From contig JAKISB010000011.1 in NCBI GenBank assembly GCA_028551475.1, positions 486,800-550,799 on the forward strand: 64,000 nucleotides of DNA, given 5' to 3'. A model generated the notes under the pieces. It was not told where the DNA came from. It searched no databases and worked only from the letters and a program-made list of their open reading frames with translations. Shown here piece after piece: positions 38,091 to 61,142 of the stretch. The stretch's first letter is position 1; the number at the start of each line of letters is the position of its first letter. The stretch comes from Casuarina equisetifolia (lineage: Eukaryota; Streptophyta; Magnoliopsida; Fagales; Casuarinaceae). The translations under genes and the position numbers were made by a program.

Positions 38091-38942
38091 ATGTGGATAG
38101 AAAGGTGGTATGGGAGAGAAGCTTCACCAAAGAAAGTCATAGAAGTTGCTCAAGTAGAAGAAACAAAGTCAACAGAAATAAAACCAAAAGATTTGGATCT
38201 ACCAAAGCTAGTGGTGTTGGCAAAGAAAGATGAGAACCTAGAAAGTTTGGATCTTTTGGAAATTGAAGCACCAATGACTATGAATGCAAATCCAAAGTGC
38301 TTAGATCCTTTAGAGCAAGATGTGCTGCCTAAAAAAGAGATAGATCTAAGAAGTTCAGATCTACTAAAGCACGAGATATTACCAAACAAGGCAAAGGAAG
38401 AAATTTTGTTAGAAGAAACACAAGGTTTCATCCAAGACTTGAAGAATTCAAAGGCACTAAACATGAATAGTGGTTTCCTTTGTGGATTTGTATTGTCAAA
38501 TCATGAGAAGACGATGTGTCAACAACAATTACCAAGACTTTTCAATGCAATTGATGAAGGTGCTACTACAACATTCCATAACTTCAACTACTTGTTTGGA
38601 TCATATTGTTGCTTAGGTTGTAGACTTCCATCCAAGCAGCATGGTAGTTTGCCATTTATTTATGAACCAACACACTTGGGTAGGCCACCAGAGTTAAAGA
38701 ATAATTTGTGTGCACAAACTTGGATTACGGATCTATGGAGCAATAAAACCAAAAGCAACAATCAAGATTTGAGGACAAATCTTTGTCAAGAAGGGGAGAT
38801 TGATGTGGATACACTTAAGGCCCAATATTACGAGTTCCAATATCAAAGAATCAAGAGTTCACAACATAATCCAATGGGTCCAAAAAGGCCAAAGTTGAAT
38901 AAGCAGCCCAAGAATATTCCATATCATCTCTGCAGGCTTTAA
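38091..38942 (+). CDS. Second ORF of the gag-only element, reading into the 3' LTR
   Basis: 283 codons, Lys/Glu/Leu-rich, with loose internal repeats of the type (P)K..DL..LDLL and E(I/V)LP(N/K)K, suggesting a repeated spacer. It has no protease or polymerase motif. Its last ~140 nt lie in the 3' LTR. It may be the downstream part of an original longer gag, separated by a stop at 37989-37991, or a decayed remnant. Confidence 0.5.
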   Translation: MWIERWYGREASPKKVIEVAQVEETKSTEIKPKDLDLPKLVVLAKKDENLESLDLLEIEAPMTMNANPKCLDPLEQDVLPKKEIDLRSSDLLKHEILPNKAKEEILLEETQGFIQDLKNSKALNMNSGFLCGFVLSNHEKTMCQQQLPRLFNAIDEGATTTFHNFNYLFGSYCCLGCRLPSKQHGSLPFIYEPTHLGRPPELKNNLCAQTWITDLWSNKTKSNNQDLRTNLCQEGEIDVDTLKAQYYEFQYQRIKSSQHNPMGPKRPKLNKQPKNIPYHLCRL

Positions 38943-39524
38943 TATGGGGGTTTCAAAAATAATTGTTGAGTCCTTAATTTCTTAGGTTTAATTTATTGTT
39001 TGAGAATATTTTCTTTTATTTGGTTTTCCATAATTGTCTAGGTTCCTGATTTATCTGGGTTTCCATACTTGTTAGATTTCTAATTTGTTTAGAATTCTTT
39101 ATTTGTCAGAATCCAAATTTGTTAAGACTTTCTTAATTATAGGGATTCTTGATTTGTCTGGATCCTTCTAGAATTAGGTTTAACTACCTATTTAAACGGA
39201 GCATTGTTTCAGTTGTCAGGAGAGTTGTTTTCTAGAGAATAGAAACCTGAAAGTTGTGTGATCAACTTTTGCATCCTTTATCCAATTCTTGCCAGGGATT
39301 GGTGGTGGAACACCTCCTTGACTGGTGGCGTTGCCTTTACGTCTTGGAGCTTGTTGGCATCTATCCTTTTATTTTGATTATTCCTATTTTCGTTTTTTTT
39401 TTCTCCCTTCTTCCCTACCAAACACTCACTTTTTCACACAAAAAAAACCAAAACACCAAGAAAAATGATTTTTACATATTTTCTAAACCCGAGCTCGCTC
39501 AAGCCCACCATAACATTCGCATCA
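38801..39524 (+). repeat. 3' LTR of the gag-only element
   Basis: 724 bp, partner of the 5' LTR with scattered substitutions. Its end (CGCATCA, 39518-39524) directly precedes the AATAT target copy. Confidence 0.93.
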
Positions 39525-42500
39525 AATATTTACTAGAAATGGAAAAAAATTCTAAATTATTTCTTCAATTTTTATGATATATATAAATATACAAAAAAAA
39601 TAAAAAATAATATGAAAGAGATCAAGACGTGGCAAATGGGTTTCACCATTTTAATTAGAATGCATGGTCGGTGATCTAGGGTGATTTTAAGGAAAAACAG
39701 AAGTCCTCATTGTCAGGGGCAGAATGGTCCAGTCACTTGCGAAAAAATATGACTACCTCCGTTTTTGCACAAAATTGGGTGATTGACTGTCTGATTTTCG
39801 CAAAGCTTAGAAGTACTTGACAGAGTAAAATATATTCACTGAAAATGGCAAGAAATAGAAAATTATTTTAAGAATTCTTATGAAAATATTTAAATATACA
39901 AAAAAATAAAAAATAACATCAAGGAAATGAAGACGTGGCAAATGGCTTTCACCATTTTAATTAGAATGCATGGACGGTGATCTAGCGCGATTTTAAGGAA
40001 AAACAGAACACGTCATTGTTAGCGGTAGAATTGTCCAATTAGTGGCAAAAAAATATGAGTACCTCCGTTTTTGTTCAAAAGTAGGGAAATGACTGTCTGA
40101 TCATCGCAAAGCTTAAAAGTAGTTGAAACAGTAAAAAATATCCACTGAAAATTTCAAAAAATAGAAAATTATTTCGATAATTCTTATGAAAATATCTAAA
40201 TATACAAAAGAATAAAAAAAATAACATCAAAGAGATCAAGACGCGGCAAACGGCTTTCACCATTTTAATTAGAATGCATGGACGGTGATCTAGCGCGATT
40301 TTAAGGAAAAACAGAACACGTCATTGTTAGCGGTAGAATTGTCCAATTAGTGGCAAAAAAATATGAGTACCTCCGTTTTTGTTCAAAAGTAGGGAAATGA
40401 CTGTCTGATCATCGCAAAGCTTAAAAGTAGTTGAAACAGTAAAAAATATCCACTGAAAATTTCAAAAAATAGAAAATTATTTCGATAATTCTTATGAAAA
40501 TATTTAAATATACAAAAAAATAAAAAAAATAACATCAAAGAGATCAAGACGCGGCAAACGGCTTTCACCATTTTAATTAGAATGCATGGACGGTGATCTA
40601 GCGCGATTTTGAGGAAAAACAGAAGACCTCATTGTCAGGGGCAAAATCGTCCAGTCAGTGGCGAAAAAATACTACTACCTTCGTTTTTTGCTTGAAACTG
40701 GGGGATTGAATGTCTTATCGTTGCAAAGCTTAGAAGTACTTGAAACAGAAAAAAAAAATAGTCATTGAAAATGGCAAAAAATAGAAAATTATTTTGACAA
40801 TTCTTGTGAAAATATTTAAACATGCAAAAAAATAAAAAAATATTATCAAAGAGATCAAGACGCGGCAAACAGCTTTCACCATTTTAATTAGAATGCATGG
40901 ATGGTGATCTAGCGCGAATTTAAGGAAAAACAGAACACCACATTGTTAGGGGCAGAATCATCCAGTCAGTGACAAAAAAATACGAGTACCTCTGTTTTTG
41001 TTCAAAAGTGGGGGATTGACTGTCTGATCGTCGCAAAGCTTAGAAGTACTTGAAATAGTAAAAAATATTCACTGAAAATGGTAAAAAATAGAAAATTATT
41101 TCGACAATTCTTATGAAAATATTTAAATATACAAAAAAATAAAAAATAACATCAAAGAGATCAAGACGCGGCAAACGGCTTTCACCATTTTAATTAGAAT
41201 GCATGGACGGTGATCTAGCGCGATTTTGAGGAAAAATATAAGACCCATTTCTCAGGGGCAAAATCGTCCAGTTAGTGGTGAAAATATATGAGCACCTCCA
41301 TTTTTGCTCAAAACTGGGGGATTGACTGTCTGATCGTCGCAAAGCTTAGAAGTACTTGAAATAGTAAAAAATATTCACTGAAAATGGCAAAAAATAGAAA
41401 ATTATTTTGACAATTCTTATGAAAATATTTAAATATACAAAAAAATAAAAAATAATATCAAAGAAATCAAGATGTGGCAAATGGCTTTCACCATTTTAAT
41501 TAGAATGCATGGACGGTGATCTAGTGCGATTTTGAGGAAAAACAGAAGACCTCATTGTCAGGGGCAAAATCGTCCAGTTAGTGGCGAAAAAATACGAGTA
41601 CTTCCGTTTTTGCTCAAAATTGGTGGAATGACTGTCTGATCGTCGCAAAGCTTAGAAGTACTTGAAATAGTAAAAAATATTAAGTGGAAATGGCAAAAAA
41701 TAAAAAATTATTTCATCAATTTTTATGAAAATATATAAATATACAAAAAACTGAAAAATCATATCCAAGAGATCAAGACACGGCAAACGACTTTCATCAA
41801 TTTAATTAGAATGCATGGACGGTGATTTAGTGCGATTTTGAGGAAAAATAGAAGACCCCATTATCAGGGGCAAAATCATCCAGTTTGTGGTGACAACATA
41901 GGTGAACCTCTGTTTGTTCTCAAAACTGGCGGAAACATTATCTGATTGTCACAAAGCTTAGAAGTACTGTAAATAGAAAAAAATATTAACTAGAAATGGA
42001 AAAAAATGCAAAATTATTTCGTCACTTTTTATGAAAATATTTAAATATACAAAAAAATAAAAAATAACATCAAAGAGATCAAGATGTGGCAAATGGCTTT
42101 CACCATTTTAATTAGAATGCATGGTGGTGATCTAGCACGATTTTCAGGAAAAACAGAAGAACTTAATTTCAAGGGCAAAATCGTCCAGTCAGTGGTGAAA
42201 AAATACGAGTACCTCCGTTGTTGCTCAAAACTGAGGGATTGACGGTTTGATCATCACAAAGCTTACAAGTACTTGAAATAGTAAAAAATATTCATTGAAA
42301 ATGGCAAAAAACTAGAAAATTATTTCGACAATTCTTATGAAAATATTTAAATATACAAAAAAATAAAAAATAACATCAAAGAGATCAAGACGCGGCAAAC
42401 GGCTTTCACCATTTTAATTAGAATGCATGGACGGTGATCTAGCATGATTTTGAGGAAAAACAGAAGACCTCATTGTCAGGGGCAAAATCGTCCAGTCAGT

Positions 42501-42744
42501 GGCGAAAATATACGAGTACCTCCGTTTTTGCTCAAAACTAAAGGATTGACTGTCTGATCATCACAAAGCTTACAAGTACTTGAAATAGTAAAAAATATTC
42601 ATTGAAAATGGCAAAAAACTAGAAAATTATTTTGACAATTCTTGTGAAAATATTTAAACATACAAAAAAATAAAAAATAACATTAAAGAGATCAAGACGC
42701 GGCGAACGGATTTCACCATTTTAATTAGAATGCATGGATGGTGA

Positions 42745-45700
42745 AAGTCGTTGGCTGCGTCTTGATCTCTTTGATGTTATTTTCTATTTTTTTTGTATAT
42801 TTATATATTTTCATAAAAATCGACAAAATAATTTTTCATTTTTTTCCACTTCCACTTAATATTTTTTACTATTTAAAGTACTTCTAAGCTTTGTGACGAT
42901 TAAGCAGTGCTTCCACTAGTTTTGAGCAAAAACGGAGGTACTCGTATTTATTCGCCACTAACTGGACGGTTTTGCCCTTAACAATGCGAACTTCCATTTT
43001 TCGTCAAAATCGCCCTAGATCATTGTCCACGCATTCTAATTAAAATGGTGAAAGTCGTTGGCCGCATCTTGATCTCTTTGATGTTCTTTTCTATTTTGTT
43101 TGTATATTAATATATTTTCATTAAAATCGACACAATAATTTTTCATTTTTTGCCATTTTCACTTAATATTTTTTAGTATTTAAAGTACTTCTAAGCTTTG
43201 TGACCATCAAGCGTTGTTTCCACTAGTTTTGAGCAAAAACGGAGGTACTCGTATTTATTCGCCACTAACTGGACGATTTTGCCCTTAACAATGAGGTCTT
43301 CTATTTTTCCTCAAAATCGCCCTAGATCACCGTCCATGCATTCTAATTAAAATGGTGAAAGTCGTTGGCCGTGTCTTGATCTCTTTGATGTTATTTTCTA
43401 TTTTGTTTGTATATTAATATATTTTCATTCAAATCGACACAATAATTTTTCATTTTTTGCCATTTCCACTTAATATTTTTTAGTATTTAAAGTACTTCTA
43501 AGCTTTGTGACCATCAAGCGTTGTTTCCACCACTTTTGAGCAAAAACGGAGGTACTCGTATTTATTCGCCACTAACTGGACGATTTTGCCCTTAACAATG
43601 AGGTCTTCTATTTTTCCTCAAAATCACCCTAGATCACCGTCCGTGCATTCTAATTAAAATGGTGAAAGTCGTTGGCCGTGTCTTGATCTCTTTGATGTTA
43701 TTTTCTTTTTTTTTTGTATATTTATATATTTTCATAAAAATCGACGAAATAATTTTTCATTTTTTCCCACTTCCACTTAATATTTTTTACTATTTAAAGT
43801 ACTTCTAAACTTTGTTACGATCTAGCAGTGTTTCCACCAGTTTTGAACAAAAATGGAGATATTTGTTTTTTTTCGCCACTCACTGGACCATTTTGCCCTT
43901 AACAATGAGGTCTTCTGTTTTTCCACAAAATTGCCCTAAATCACTGTCCAAGCATTCTAATTAAAATGGTGAAAGTCGTTGGCCGGGTCTTGATCTCCTT
44001 GATGTTATTTTCTATTTTTTTTGAATATTTATGTATTTTCATAAAAATCGACGAAATAATTTTTTATTTTTTCCCACTTCCACATAATATTTTTTACTAT
44101 TTAAAGTACTTCTAAGCTTTGTGATGATCAAGCAGTGTTTCGACCAGTTTTGAGCAAAAACGGAGGTACTCGTATTTTTTTGCCACTAACTGGACGATTT
44201 TGCCCTTAACAATGAGGTCTTTTATTTTTCCTCAAAATCACCCTAGATCACCGTCCACGCATTCTAATTAAAATGGTGAAAGTCGTTGGCCGCGTCTTGA
44301 TCTCTTTGATGTTATTTTTTATTTTTTTGTATATTTCTCTATTTTCATTAAAATTGACGAAACAATTTTTCACTTTTTGACATTTCCACTCATTATTTTT
44401 TACTATTTAAAGTACTTCTAAGCTTTGTGATGATTAGGCAGTCTTTCCACCAGTTTTGAGCAAAAACAGAGGAAGTTTTGTATTTTCGCCACTGACTGGA
44501 CGATTTTGCCCTTGACAATGAGGTGTTCTTTTTTTCCTCAAAATCGCCCTAGATCACCATCCATGCATTCTAATTAAAATGGTGCAAGTCGTTGGCCGCG
44601 TCTTGATCTCTTTGATGTTATTTTCTATTTTTTTGGATATGTATGTATTTTCATTAAAATTGACGAAATAATTTTTCACTTTTTGACATTTCCACTCAAT
44701 ATTTTTTACTATTTAAGGTACTTCTAATCTTTGTGACGATTAGGCAGTCTTTCCACCAGTTTTGAGCAAAAACAAAGGTAGTTCTATTTTTTCGCCACTG
44801 ACTGGACGATTTTGCCCCTGACGATAACGTGTTCCGTTTTTTATCAAAATCGCCATATATCACTGTGCAATCATTCTTATTAAAATGGTGAAAGTCGTTG
44901 GCCGCGTCTTGATCTCCTTGATGTTATTTTCTATTTTTTTTGTATATTTATATATTTTCATAAAAATCGACAAAATAATTTTTCATTTTTTCCCACTTCC
45001 ACATAATATTTTTTACTATTTAAAGTACTTCTAAGCTTTGTGACGATCAAGCAGTGTTTCCACCAGTTTTGAACAAAAACGGAGGTACTTGTTTTTTTTC
45101 GCCACTCACTAGACCATTTTGCCCTTAACAATGAGGTCTTCAGGTTTTCCACAAAATCGCCGTAGATCACTGTCCAAGCGTTCTAATTAAAATGGTGAAC
45201 GTCGTTGGCCGTGTCTTGATCTCCTTGGTGTTATTTTCTATTTTTTTTGTATATTTATATATTTTCATAAAAATCGACAAAATAATTTTTCATTTTTTCC
45301 CACTTCCACATAATATTTTTTACTATTTAAAGTACTTGTAAGCTTTGTGACGATCAAGTAGTGTTTCCACCAGTTTTGAGCAAAAACGGAGTTACTCGTA
45401 TTTATTCGCCACTAACTGGACGATTTTGCCCTTAACAATGCGGACTTCTATTTTTCTTCAAAATCGCCCTGGATCATTGTCCATGCATTCTAATTAAAAC
45501 GGTGAAAGTTGTTGGCCGCGTCTTGATCTCTTTGATGTTATTATATATTTTTTTTTATATTTTTATATATTTTCATAAAAATTGACGAAATAATTTTTCT
45601 TTTTTTGCCATTTCCAGTTAATATTTTTTAGTATTTAAAGTACTTCTAAGCTTTGTGACGATCAAGCAGTGTTTCCACCAGTTTTTAGCAAAAACGGAGG

Positions 45701-48500
45701 CACTCGTCTTCATTCGCCACTAACTGGACGATTTTGCCCTTAACAATGAAGTCTTCTATTTTTCCTCAAAATTGCCCTAGATCACCGTCCATGCATTCTA
45801 ATTAAAATAGTGAAAGTCGTTGGCCGCGTCTTGATCTCTGTGATGTTAGTTTCTATTTTTTCGTATATTTATATATTTTCATTAAAATTGACGAAATAAT
45901 TTTTCACTTTTTTACATTTCCACTCAATATTTTTTACTGTTTAAATTACTTCTAAGCTTTGTGACGATTAGGCAGTCTTTCCACCAGTTTTGAGCAAAAT
46001 AGAGCTAGTTCTATTTTTTTGCCACTGACTGGACGATCTTGCCCATGACAATGAGGTGTTCCGTTTTTCCTCAAAATCGCCCTAGATCACTGTCCATGCA
46101 TTCTAATTAAAATGGTGAAAGTCGTTGGCCGCGTCTGGTTCTCTTTGATGTTATTTTCTATTTTTTTGTATATTTACATATTTTCATTAAAATTGACGAA
46201 ATAATTTTTCACTTTTTGACATTTCCACTCAATATTTTTTACTATTTAAGGTACTTCTAAGCTTTGTCACGATTAGGCAGTCTTTCCACCAGTTTTGAGT
46301 AAAAACAAAGCTAGTTCTACTTTTTCGCCACTGACTGGACGATTTTGCCCCTGAGGATAAGGTGTTCCGTTTTTTTATCAAAATCGCCATATATCACTGT
46401 CCAAGCATTCTTATTAAAATGGTGAAAGTCGTTGGCCGCGTCTCTATCTCCGTGATGTTATTTTATATTTTTTTTGTATATTTATATATTTTCATAAAAA
46501 TCGACAAAATAATTTTTCATTTTTTCCCACTTCCAAATAATATTTGTTACTATTTAAAGTACTTCTAAGCTTTGTGACGATCAAGCAGTGTTTCCACAAG
46601 TTTTGAACAAAAACTGAGGTACTAGTTTTTTTTCGCCACTCATTGGACCATTTTGCCCTTAACAATGAGGTCTTCTGTTTTTCTACAAACTTGCCCTAAA
46701 TCATTGTCCATGCATTCTAATTAAAATAGTGAAAGTCGTTGGCCGTGTCTTGATCTCTGTGATATTATTTTCTATTTTTTCGTATATTTATATATTTTCA
46801 TTAAAATTGACGAAATAATTTTTCACTTTTTGACATTTCCACTCAATATTTTTACTGTTTAAAGTACTTCTAAGCTTTGTGACGATTAGGCAGTCTTTCC
46901 ACCAGTTTTGAGCAAAATAGCGCTAGTTCTATTTTTTTGCCACTGACTAGACGATCTTGCCCATGACAATGAGGTGTTTCGTTTTTCCTCAAAATCGCAC
47001 TAGATCACCTTCCATGCATTCTAATTAAAATGGTGACAGTCGTTGGCCGCGTCTTGATGTCCTTGATGTTATTTCGTATTTTTATTTGTATATTTTTATA
47101 TTTTTATAAAAGTCGAAGAAATAATTTTTCATTTTTTCCCACTTCCACATAATATTTTTTACTATTTAAAGTACTTCTAAGCTTTGTGACGATCAAGCAG
47201 TGTTTCCACCAGTTTTGAGCAAAAACGGAGGTACTCGTATTTATTCGCCACTAACTGGACGATTTTGCCCTTAACAATGAGGACTTCTGTTTTTCGTCAA
47301 AATCGCCCTAGATCATTGTCCATGCATTCTAATTAAAATGGTGAAAGTTGTTGGCCGCGTCTTGATCTCTTTGATGTTATTATATATATTTTTTTATATA
47401 TTTATATATTTTCATAAAAATCGACGAAATAATTTTTCATTTTTTGCCCTTTCCAGTTAATATTTTTTAGTATTTAAAGTACTTCTAAGCTTTGTGACAA
47501 TCAAGCAGTGTTTCCACCAGTTTTTAGCAAAAACGGAGGTACTCGTATTCATTCGCCACTAACTGGACGATTTTGCTCTTAACAATGAACTCTTCTATTT
47601 TTCCTCAAAATTGCCCTAGATCACCGTCCATGCATTCTAATTAAAATAGTGAAAGTCGTTGGCCGCGTCTTGATCTCTTTGATGTTATTTTCTATTTTTT
47701 CGTATATTTATATATTTTCATTAAAATTGACGAAATAATTTTTCATTTTTTGACATTTCCACTCAATATTTTTTACTGTCTAAAGTACTTCTAAGCTTTG
47801 TGACGATAGGGAGTCTTTCCACCAGTTTTGAGCAAAATAGAGGTAGTTCTATTTTTTTGCCACTGATTGGACGATCTTGCCCCTGACAATGAGGTGTTCC
47901 GTTTTTCCTCAAAATCACCCTAGATCACCGTCCATGCATTCTAATTAAAATGGTGAAAGTCGTTGGCCGCGTCTGGTTCTCTTTGATGTTATTTTCTATT
48001 TTTTTGTATATTTACATATTTTCATTAAAATTGACGAAATAATTTTTCACTTTTTGACATTTCCACTCAATATTTTTTACTATTTAAAGTACTTCTAAGC
48101 TTTGTGACGATTAGGCAGTCTTTCCACCAGTTTTGAGCAAAAACAGAGGTAGTTCTATTTTTTCGCCACTGACTGGACGATTTTGCCCCTGACAATGAGG
48201 TGTTCCGTTTTTTCTCAAAATCGCCATATATCACCGTCCAGGCATTCTAATTAAAATGGTGAAAGTCGTTGGCCGCGTCTTGATCTCTTTGATGTTATTT
48301 TCTATTTTTTTTGTATATTTATATATTTTCATAAAAATCGACGAAATAATTTTTCATTTTTCCCACTTCCACTTAATATTTTTTACTATTTAAAGTACCT
48401 CTAAGCTTTGTGACGATCAAGCAGTGTTTCCACCAGTTTTGAGCAAAAACGGAGGTACTCGTATTTATTCGCCACTAACTGTATGATTTTGCCCTTAATT
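42745..48500 (-). repeat. Satellite array, inverted middle block
   Basis: The same ~305-bp monomer in reverse orientation (motif AATGGTGAAAGTCGTTGGCC), about 19 monomers. It meets the left block head to head at 42738-42744 with shared ATGGTGA. Its own variants (TTTTTTACTATTTAAAGTA; GATTAGGCAGTCTTTCC versus GATCAAGCAGTGTTTCC) indicate two alternating subtypes. The return to forward orientation is hidden in the second gap. Confidence 0.95.
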
Positions 48501-49000
48501 NNNNNNNNNNNNNNNNNNNNNNNNNNNNNNNNNNNNNNNNNNNNNNNNNNNNNNNNNNNNNNNNNNNNNNNNNNNNNNNNNNNNNNNNNNNNNNNNNNNN
48601 NNNNNNNNNNNNNNNNNNNNNNNNNNNNNNNNNNNNNNNNNNNNNNNNNNNNNNNNNNNNNNNNNNNNNNNNNNNNNNNNNNNNNNNNNNNNNNNNNNNN
48701 NNNNNNNNNNNNNNNNNNNNNNNNNNNNNNNNNNNNNNNNNNNNNNNNNNNNNNNNNNNNNNNNNNNNNNNNNNNNNNNNNNNNNNNNNNNNNNNNNNNN
48801 NNNNNNNNNNNNNNNNNNNNNNNNNNNNNNNNNNNNNNNNNNNNNNNNNNNNNNNNNNNNNNNNNNNNNNNNNNNNNNNNNNNNNNNNNNNNNNNNNNNN
48901 NNNNNNNNNNNNNNNNNNNNNNNNNNNNNNNNNNNNNNNNNNNNNNNNNNNNNNNNNNNNNNNNNNNNNNNNNNNNNNNNNNNNNNNNNNNNNNNNNNNN
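48501..49000. other. Assembly gap (500 N) at an orientation switch
   Basis: Exactly 500 N, so the size is arbitrary. The left flank is reverse-orientation satellite and the right flank forward-orientation satellite at the same monomer phase, so the gap sits at the centre of an inverted repeat. Confidence 1.
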
Positions 49001-56249
<7,249 letters not shown>

Positions 56250-56375
56250 ATTCACAAGAATTATTAAATACCTTTTCAATACGAAACACGGTGAAGCATT
56301 TAGGTCGTTTTTAGCCCATTCTATTTTTTGTGGTAGTTCGACTGTGGAATTTCTTTGTTTCTGTATTTCCGGAAT

Positions 56376-57855
<1,480 letters not shown>

Positions 57856-58073
57856 AGAATAAAGAATTTTATAGAGAATAAAGAATATAATCTAAATCAT
57901 AGATATTTGTAATCAGTCATTTATCAGGGTAGGAACAATAGGATTTCATTGCTATAAATATGGATTATTGAAAGAATAAAACATGTATTTGGATATTTCC
58001 CTTCAACCCACAAGATTCTATTATTTATTTGACACTAATGGTTGAAGTGAATTCTCCGAAGAGAAAATGGATT

Positions 58074-59184
<1,111 letters not shown>

Positions 59185-59421
59185 ATTGATTCAATTGTGA
59201 AATAATTGCGAAATAAAATATAAAATATTATGACATGTGTATCTAGGGAATAGTCGCTTTCAAGTGAATTCTCCCTAGATACATCTATTCAATTAAATTT
59301 TGGATCTATTCTGAGTATATGGATTGTGCTAAAGATTCAAAACCCATTTTCCTTTCATTTTTTTCTAAATAATTCTAAATAAAAATAATAAAAAAAAGAT
59401 GAAATCCAATGGATTTCGAAT

Positions 59422-60417
59422 TTATACGAAATTTTTTTCTATTTCTAGAATGTCCAATATATGTTTTATGTCTTTCATGCGAAAATGTTTCATTTTCATA
59501 AAGTCGTCTTGACTTTTATTTAAAAGGTCCAATACGGTATGTATATTGGACCTTTTGAGGCAATTATAAATTCTAGGGGGCAGTTCTGATTGGTCTATAA
59601 AAATGGATTTGAATGCTATTTCTTTTTGATTTTTCTTTAGTTTAGTCAATCTATCATGAAAAGTAAAAATGGGTAAAGTAACTTCGTGTTGATTGTTTTC
59701 TAAATGTAATTTATCTTCTTCTGCATGTAAAAAAGGAATAAATAACTTAATCAAATTCCGTGAGGCTTCGTGAAGTGCTTCTTTTGGAGTTAAACTTCCA
59801 TTTGTCCATATTTCTAGAAAAAGTATCTCTTTTTTTTCATTCCCATTTACATAAGAATGAATACTATGGTTTGCATTTCGAACGGGCATGAATACAGCGT
59901 CTATAGGGTAACTTCTGTCTTGACAGTTATTTGGTGTTTTTATATGATATCCACGATTCCTTTCAATTTGTAATTCAATACACAAATTAATTGGTTCTGT
60001 TAGGTTAACTATGTGCTGTGTATTATCAACAATTTCTACAGAAGGTGGTAAGATGATGTCTTGAGCAATTACAGGTCGGGGACCCTTGACACAAATAGAC
60101 GCGCCACGAATTCCATACAGATTACTTCTCAATACAATTTCTTTCAAATTCATTAAAATTTCATGTACTGATTCTTGAATACCTACTATGGTAGAATATT
60201 CATGTGGTATTTTCTCAGATTTTACGCGTGTGATACATGTTCCTTCTATTTCTCCAAGCAAAGCTCTTCGCATTGCAATGCCTATTGTATCGGCTTGACC
60301 TTTCATAAGTGGAGACAGAATAAAGCGTCCATAATATAGACGCTTACTATCTATTCTTGATTCAACACACTTCCATTGCAGCGTCCGAGTCGATACTATT
60401 ACTTTCTCTCGAACCAT
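59422..60417 (-). CDS. rpoA: rpoA, plastid RNA polymerase alpha subunit
   Basis: The alpha subunit dimerises to seed assembly of the plastid-encoded RNA polymerase. 331 aa, within the usual 320-340. N-terminal domain with the [20 protein letters not shown] region and [12 protein letters not shown]-terminal domain with the helix-hairpin-helix part ([18 protein letters not shown]). The frame is fully open. It ends the cluster rpl16-rpl14-rps8-rpl36-rps11-rpoA, read from right to left. Confidence 0.97.
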   Translation of the reverse strand: MVREKVIVSTRTLQWKCVESRIDSKRLYYGRFILSPLMKGQADTIGIAMRRALLGEIEGTCITRVKSEKIPHEYSTIVGIQESVHEILMNLKEIVLRSNLYGIRGASICVKGPRPVIAQDIILPPSVEIVDNTQHIVNLTEPINLCIELQIERNRGYHIKTPNNCQDRSYPIDAVFMPVRNANHSIHSYVNGNEKKEILFLEIWTNGSLTPKEALHEASRNLIKLFIPFLHAEEDKLHLENNQHEVTLPIFTFHDRLTKLKKNQKEIAFKSIFIDQSELPPRIYNCLKRSNIHTVLDLLNKSQDDFMKMKHFRMKDIKHILDILEIEKNFV

Positions 60418-60486
60418 AGTAATATTTTTATTTGACCAAAAAATTATTTATTTTATTTCTCTTGAATTGAAATGTTTTGTTTATTT

Positions 60487-60903
60487 TTACACACGCCTTT
60501 TTTTAGGGGGTCTACATCCATTATGTGGCATAGGGGTTACATCTCGTACGAAACTTAATATTATACCGCTTCTACGAATCGCCCTTAATGCCGCATCTCT
60601 TCCGAGACCTGGTCCTTTTATCATGACTTCTGCTCGTTGCATACCTTGATCTACTACTGTCCGAATAGCATTTCCTGCTGCGATTTGAGCGGCAAACGGT
60701 GTCCCTCTCCTTGTACCCTTGAATCCACAAGTACCCGCGGAGGACCAAGAAATTACCCGACCTCGTACATCTGTAACAGTCACAATGGTATTGTTGAAAC
60801 TTGCTTGAACATGAATAACTCCTTTTGGTATTCTACGAGCGCTCTTACGTAAACCAATACGTCCATTTCTACGTGAACCAATTCTTGGTACAGGTTTTGT
60901 CAT
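60487..60903 (-). CDS. rps11: rps11, plastid ribosomal protein uS11
   Basis: 138 aa, standard length. Small-subunit platform protein near the mRNA exit, with the conserved [19 protein letters not shown] and the C-terminal tail [12 protein letters not shown]. It lies 69 bp upstream of rpoA on the same strand. Confidence 0.97.
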   Translation of the reverse strand: MTKPVPRIGSRRNGRIGLRKSARRIPKGVIHVQASFNNTIVTVTDVRGRVISWSSAGTCGFKGTRRGTPFAAQIAAGNAIRTVVDQGMQRAEVMIKGPGLGRDAALRAIRRSGIILSFVRDVTPMPHNGCRPPKKRRV

Positions 60904-61028
60904 ATTTTATCATCTAATAAATATAAGTCAGAGATATATGGATATATCCATTTCATGTCAAAACGGATTCTTTCTTTTTTGTATGTTCGGTCCCTTAGAG
61001 AGTTTCTTTTACTTTTACTTTAGAAAGA

Positions 61029-61142
61029 TTATCCTTGTCTTTGTTTATGTCTTGGGTTGGAACAAATTACTATAATTCGTCCCCGTCTACGGATCAGACG
61101 ACATTTTTCACAAATTTTACGAGCGGAGGCTCTTATTTTCAT
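61029..61142 (-). CDS. rpl36: rpl36, plastid ribosomal protein bL36
   Basis: 37 aa, start ATG at 61142, stop TAA 61031-61029. Zinc-ribbon protein of the large subunit with the expected Cys/His set ([21 protein letters not shown]). Too short for usual ORF cutoffs. Confidence 0.96.
   Translation of the reverse strand: MKIRASARKICEKCRLIRRRGRIIVICSNPRHKQRQG

Larger units (their letters stand above)
36708..39524 (+). mobile_element. Complete non-autonomous gag-only LTR retrotransposon (TR-GAG-like, Ty3/gypsy type)
   Basis: The element is 2817 bp, flanked by the 5-bp target duplication AATAT (36703-36707 and 39525-39529), and interrupts a satellite monomer that resumes cleanly. LTRs of 723-724 bp (36708-37430, 38801-39524) start TGATG and end CGCATCA. 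The LTRs are close but not identical, for example GATGCGGATGC versus GATGTGGATAC at the start. A primer-binding site resembling initiator-Met (TGGTAATCAAAGCC) follows the 5' LTR, and a purine tract (AAGAAGGGGAGAT) precedes the 3' LTR. The 1370-bp interior encodes a gag but no protease, reverse transcriptase, RNase H or integrase. It matches the TR-GAG class, which depends on enzymes of other elements. Confidence 0.93.
29202..42737 (+). repeat. Satellite array, left block (~305-bp monomer, forward)
   Basis: Head-to-tail monomers of about 305 bp, marked by the recurring AATTAGAATGCATGGACGG followed by GTGATCTAG, and by AAAGCTTAGAAGTACTT. Excluding two LTR insertions, about 9.4 kb or 31 monomers. 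At least two subfamilies are mixed: one with GGGGGATTGACTGTCTGATC and TTGAAATAGT, the other with GGTGGAAACACTG and TTTAAATAGT. One monomer near 32400 carries an internal deletion. Short minus-strand ORFs (62-105 codons) recur only because the monomer is conserved. Not resembling any satellite I know by name; centromeric or pericentromeric location is an inference. Confidence 0.97.
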
